Of a stretch of 42,609 bases of DNA, positions 40,067 through 42,609 are shown in pieces. Location: positions 1 to 42,609 of the IMG/VR virus record IMGVR_UViG_3300020601_000863. One strand, 5' to 3'. The notes beneath the pieces were generated by a model. It ran no database searches. It was not told where the DNA came from and worked only from the letters and a program-made list of their open reading frames with translations. Made by a program: the position numbers and the translations under genes. The DNA is from a virus. Within the stretch, counting starts at the first letter, position 1, and every line of letters starts with the position of its first letter.

Positions 40067-40839
40067 GAATTATAGCAGGACCGTGTCAACACGAGACACT
40101 AGAGCAGAGCATTAGTATTGCAGAGACATGTGCAAGAGTTTGTAGCAAGTACGATATTGATTATTATTTTAAAGCTAGTTACGACAAAGCAAATCGCACA
40201 AGCATTAACGGCAAACGCGGTCTTGGATTAGCACGTACTATGCAAGATTTTGAAATCATGAAGAAAGAAATCCCTGGTTTAAAAATTCTTACTGATGTAC
40301 ACACTAGAGGACAAATTGATGCAATGGGTGCATACCCAGACGCAGTTGATGTGTTGCAGATTCCTGCGTTCCTTTGTCGCCAAACTGATTTGATTCAACG
40401 TGCGTGTGAAACAGATAAAATTGTTAATATTAAAAAAGGACAGTTTCTTGCACCTTGGGACGTTGCTGGAATACTAAGTAAGTGCGAAGACGCTAAAGAA
40501 GTTTGGATTACAGAGAGAGGAACTAGCTTTGGATATAATACTTTGGTTGTTGATTTCACCGGCCTTAATTACATGCTTGATAATTTTGATTGTCCTATTG
40601 TACTGGACGCCACGCACTCAGTACAAAAGCCAGGTGGCAACGGAAGTAGTAGCGGCGGGAATAGGGATTATGTTCCTGGCTTGGCTCGTGCAGCTAGTGC
40701 TTTGGGGATTAGGAATTTCTTTTTAGAAGTACACCCCGATCCTGACAATGCACCCAGTGACGGTCCTAATATGTTACGCCTAGAAGACTTCGAGCGTGTA
40801 GTGGAAGATATTGTTGCCATCAGCAGTGTATTAAAATGA
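40063..40839 (+). CDS. kdsA: 3-deoxy-8-phosphooctulonate synthase (KdsA)
   Basis: This 258-residue TIM-barrel enzyme has the KdsA motifs in order: 'IIAGPCQHE' at the start, 'YYFKASYDKANRTSI' (about 34-48), 'KILTDVHTRGQIDA', 'DVLQIPAFLCRQTDLI' (about 96-111), 'VNIKKGQFLAPWD', 'ITERGTSFGYNTLVVDF', 'VLDATHSVQKPGG' and 'FFLEVHPDPDNAPSDGPN'. KdsA condenses phosphoenolpyruvate and arabinose-5-phosphate to Kdo-8-phosphate, the first committed step to Kdo, the sugar linking LPS core to lipid A. E. coli KdsA is 284 residues. All family landmarks are present, so it is probably active. The kdsB start overlaps its stop (ATGA). Confidence 0.95.
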   Translation: MRIIAGPCQHETLEQSISIAETCARVCSKYDIDYYFKASYDKANRTSINGKRGLGLARTMQDFEIMKKEIPGLKILTDVHTRGQIDAMGAYPDAVDVLQIPAFLCRQTDLIQRACETDKIVNIKKGQFLAPWDVAGILSKCEDAKEVWITERGTSFGYNTLVVDFTGLNYMLDNFDCPIVLDATHSVQKPGGNGSSSGGNRDYVPGLARAASALGIRNFFLEVHPDPDNAPSDGPNMLRLEDFERVVEDIVAISSVLK

Positions 40840-41516
40840 ATACAGCAATACTAATTCCTGCACGTTATGGTAGCACCCGCTTTCCAGGGAAGCCGTTAGC
40901 AGTGCTGGACAACATTCCTATGATACGTATGGTATACGAGCGTTGTCGCAAAACAGGATATGATGTTTATGTACTCACAGACGATACACGTATTGCTGAT
41001 AAGTTTGAACCACATCAAGTTATTATTGATCTAACAGATTACGCTAACGGCACAGAACGATGCGCGGGCGCAGTAGCAATGCGTACACTTGACGACTACG
41101 ATCAGTTTATAAACGTACAAGGTGACATGCCTGATGTTACAGCTGAATTAATTGAAACGTGTATTGCTAGTCTATCTCAATATGAAGTAAGTACAGTGTA
41201 CACAACAATGCCAAGTAAAATGCAAAACGATCCTAACAGTGTTAAGATGGTACGTGCAGGTGATCAAGCTCTATGGTTTGGCAGAGGCATGACAGGATAT
41301 GGCGAATGGCACTTGGGTGTTTATGGTTATCGCAAACAAGCATTGCAAGCATATCCCCATTTACTTGTAGAAGCAGAAGAACGTATTGAAAAACTAGAAC
41401 AACTGCGATGGTTAAAAAGCGGTTGGCAAATAGGCTGCATGAGTGTATACTTTAATGGAGTCGAGATAAACACACCTGAGGACGTTAGCATATGGCAGCA
41501 GAAAAACTTGCGATAA
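40836..41516 (+). CDS. kdsB: CMP-Kdo synthetase (KdsB)
   Basis: This 226-residue cytidylyltransferase has 'LIPARYGSTRFPGKPLAVLD' (about 6-25), 'VYVLTDDTRIAD', 'NGTERCAGAVAMR' and 'FINVQGDMPDV' (about 90-100), then 'HLGVYGYRKQAL' and 'EKLEQLRWLKSG' (about 188-199), the KdsB layout. It transfers CMP from CTP to Kdo, giving the activated donor. The usual 'QGDEP' reads 'QGDMP', a Glu-to-Met change beside the metal-binding Asp; it may lower or alter activity. E. coli KdsB is 248 residues. It overlaps kdsA by four bases and the clamp-loader-like gene by 25. Confidence 0.93.
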   Translation: MNTAILIPARYGSTRFPGKPLAVLDNIPMIRMVYERCRKTGYDVYVLTDDTRIADKFEPHQVIIDLTDYANGTERCAGAVAMRTLDDYDQFINVQGDMPDVTAELIETCIASLSQYEVSTVYTTMPSKMQNDPNSVKMVRAGDQALWFGRGMTGYGEWHLGVYGYRKQALQAYPHLLVEAEERIEKLEQLRWLKSGWQIGCMSVYFNGVEINTPEDVSIWQQKNLR

Positions 41517-41962
41517 AAGAAATATTAAGTTGGATCGACAATGGCGAAAGTGAGATTTGGGATCATCTAGAAGACGATCATAAGAAACAAATTAGTTTCT
41601 GGTTGCTGAATAGGTATGTGAGTTCAGTTAGCGGAAGTCGAGAAGCACAAGAACTTGCTGTGTTTAAGACTAACGAATATTATAATAAAAACTTTAATGA
41701 TCTTGGAGTAAGTAAAGACAAAGGTCATCCAAAACTATTATGGCAACTTTTGTGTATGAGTGGCAATACAGGAAAGAATGAATTTCATCAATGGATTGGT
41801 TTTAAGAAAAGAGAAGGTAATGCTGCGGCTGCTACAAAGTTGTTAGAACAAATATATCCTAATTTAAAGAATGACGAGGTTGAACTACTTGCTAGAATAT
41901 CTACAAAAAAAGAACTCAAAGAACTTGCAGAAGAATACGGTATCGAAAATGTCAAGCTCTGA
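41492..41962 (+). CDS. 62: Probable clamp-loader small subunit, gp62-like
   Basis: This 156-residue helical protein has 'ISFWLLNRYVSSV', 'HPKLLWQLLCMSGNTGKNEF' with 'HQWIGFKKR', and a C-terminal 'DEVELLARISTKKELKELAE'. The end resembles T4 gp62 ('KNVKEQKQLKKLALEW'), and the order of a helical lid, a basic 'F-x-x-W' region and the C-terminal helix matches marine gp62 proteins. gp62 with gp44 loads the sliding clamp. The identity is moderate because gp62 varies a lot and gp44 is not in the window. GAGG lies 10 bases before the ATG, inside the end of kdsB (25-base overlap). Confidence 0.5.
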   Translation: MAAEKLAIKEILSWIDNGESEIWDHLEDDHKKQISFWLLNRYVSSVSGSREAQELAVFKTNEYYNKNFNDLGVSKDKGHPKLLWQLLCMSGNTGKNEFHQWIGFKKREGNAAAATKLLEQIYPNLKNDEVELLARISTKKELKELAEEYGIENVKL

Positions 41963-42609
41963 TAAGCCTTACGTATGCGAATACTGTAACACAGGTTACA
42001 CTCGTGAGAAAACACTCATGGTGCATATGTGTGAACAAAAACGCAGGGCTTTACAGAAAAACGAAAAACGTGTACAGTTAGGTTATATTGCATTTAATCA
42101 ATTCTATAAACTAAGTGCAGGCGCAAAGAAAGACAAAACATATGAAGAGTTTTGTAAGAGCAGCTATTACAATGCGTTTGTAAAGTTTGGTAGTTTCGTA
42201 TCAAATGTAAAACCGTTGTATCCAGAAAAGTATATCAACTACGTTGTTACTAGCGGAGTTAAACTCGACCAATGGTGTCGAGAAGAGATGTATGAAAAAT
42301 ATGCTATTGAACTAATTAAAAAAGAAGGCGTTGAAACTGCACTTGAACGTAGTGTTATGACTATGATGGAATGGGCAGATGAAAATAATAGTGTTTGGAA
42401 CCATTACTTTCATTATGTAAGTCTTAATAGAGCAATATGGCATATTAAGGACGGAAAGATCAGTCCTTGGCTCATACTTAATTGTTCTAGTGGAAAAGCA
42501 ATGCTAAGTAAATTTAACGATGAGCAATTAGGAATGATTTATAATATTGTAGATCCGGCTCATTGGGCGTTGCGTTTTAAAAAACAAATTACTGATGTGC
42601 AACTAGTTA
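41949..42609 (+). CDS. Zinc-finger protein of marine T4-like phages, unknown (3' partial)
   Basis: The frame runs from ATG 41949 off the right edge (220 codons seen). The N-terminus has a C2HC-type finger: 'CEYCNTGYTREKTLMVHMC' (Cys10, Cys13, His26, Cys28), then a basic 'EQKRRALQKNEKR'. The rest is helical and globular ('LGYIAFNQFYKLSAGAKKDK', 'YNAFVKFGSFVSNVKPLYPE', 'GKISPWLILNCSSGKAML') and resembles an uncharacterised conserved protein I recall from cyanophage-like genomes. It overlaps the gp62-like gene by 14 bases, so a replication or transcription role is a reasonable inference. Its end is not in the window. Confidence 0.65.
   Translation, partial: MSSSDKPYVCEYCNTGYTREKTLMVHMCEQKRRALQKNEKRVQLGYIAFNQFYKLSAGAKKDKTYEEFCKSSYYNAFVKFGSFVSNVKPLYPEKYINYVVTSGVKLDQWCREEMYEKYAIELIKKEGVETALERSVMTMMEWADENNSVWNHYFHYVSLNRAIWHIKDGKISPWLILNCSSGKAMLSKFNDEQLGMIYNIVDPAHWALRFKKQITDVQLV

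Noticed and set aside
1-42609. CRISPR array, insertion sequence, integrase or tRNA genes
   Set aside because: No direct-repeat/spacer pattern, transposase or integrase motif, or tRNA-like fold was seen on either strand by reading.

Overview
The window is a stretch of a large, AT-rich, T4-like marine myovirus genome. The assignment rests on a T4-type set of proteins recognisable in the translations: neck proteins gp13 and gp14, tail terminator gp15, sheath gp18, tube gp19, head completion gp4, terminase gp16 and gp17, ssDNA-binding gp32, recombination proteins UvsX, UvsY and UvsW, and a probable clamp-loader small subunit gp62. T4-type late promoter boxes (NATAAATA) lie upstream of many virion genes. 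The host cannot be named from the sequence. The LPS-core sugar genes point to a Gram-negative bacterium, and the gene style resembles marine T4-like phages (cyanophage or pelagiphage relatives).

Layout. 1-5194: a very large, 5'-truncated virion protein with five internal beta repeats. 5213-8792 (minus): an ADP-heptose operon, in transcription order HldE, HldD, 2OG-Fe(II) oxygenase, cupin, GmhB-like phosphatase, driven by a consensus sigma70 promoter. 8817-11838 (minus): Nudix hydrolase, gp15, gp14. 11883-24965 (plus, apart from an HNH gene): gp13, a nucleotide kinase, gp18, gp19, a second tube-like protein, a small conserved protein, gp4, gp16, two probable prohead-internal proteins, gp17 and a large probable capsid-associated protein. 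25010-27962: gp32, UvsX, a small acidic protein and UvsY. 27959-36292: a cell-surface glycan cluster with GT25, two FkbM methyltransferases, three GT-A-like enzymes, three paralogous GT-B-like enzymes, a minus-strand sulfotransferase and a nucleotidyltransferase-cupin fusion. 36310-39447: an unknown protein, UvsW and a conserved unknown. 39448-41516: a cupin, a small unknown, KdsA and KdsB. 41492-end: the gp62-like protein and a zinc-finger protein cut by the window edge.

Two themes stand out. First, the phage carries activation enzymes for both inner-core LPS sugars, heptose (HldE, HldD, GmhB-like) and Kdo (KdsA, KdsB), together with many glycan-modifying enzymes. It therefore looks equipped to remodel the host envelope, or to build a glycan on its own particles. 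Second, promoter geometry suggests two kinds of late gene. Some have a NATAAATA box followed by a leader with a Shine-Dalgarno sequence. Others have the box exactly five bases before the ATG and no clear Shine-Dalgarno sequence, which predicts leaderless mRNAs. Two sigma70-type promoters, for hldE and for the gene before uvsW, have the equivalent arrangement, with the -10 hexamer six bases before the ATG.

No tRNA, CRISPR array, insertion sequence or integrase was seen, and no gap longer than 300 bases lacks a gene. Function names come from motif recognition by eye. No database search was run.
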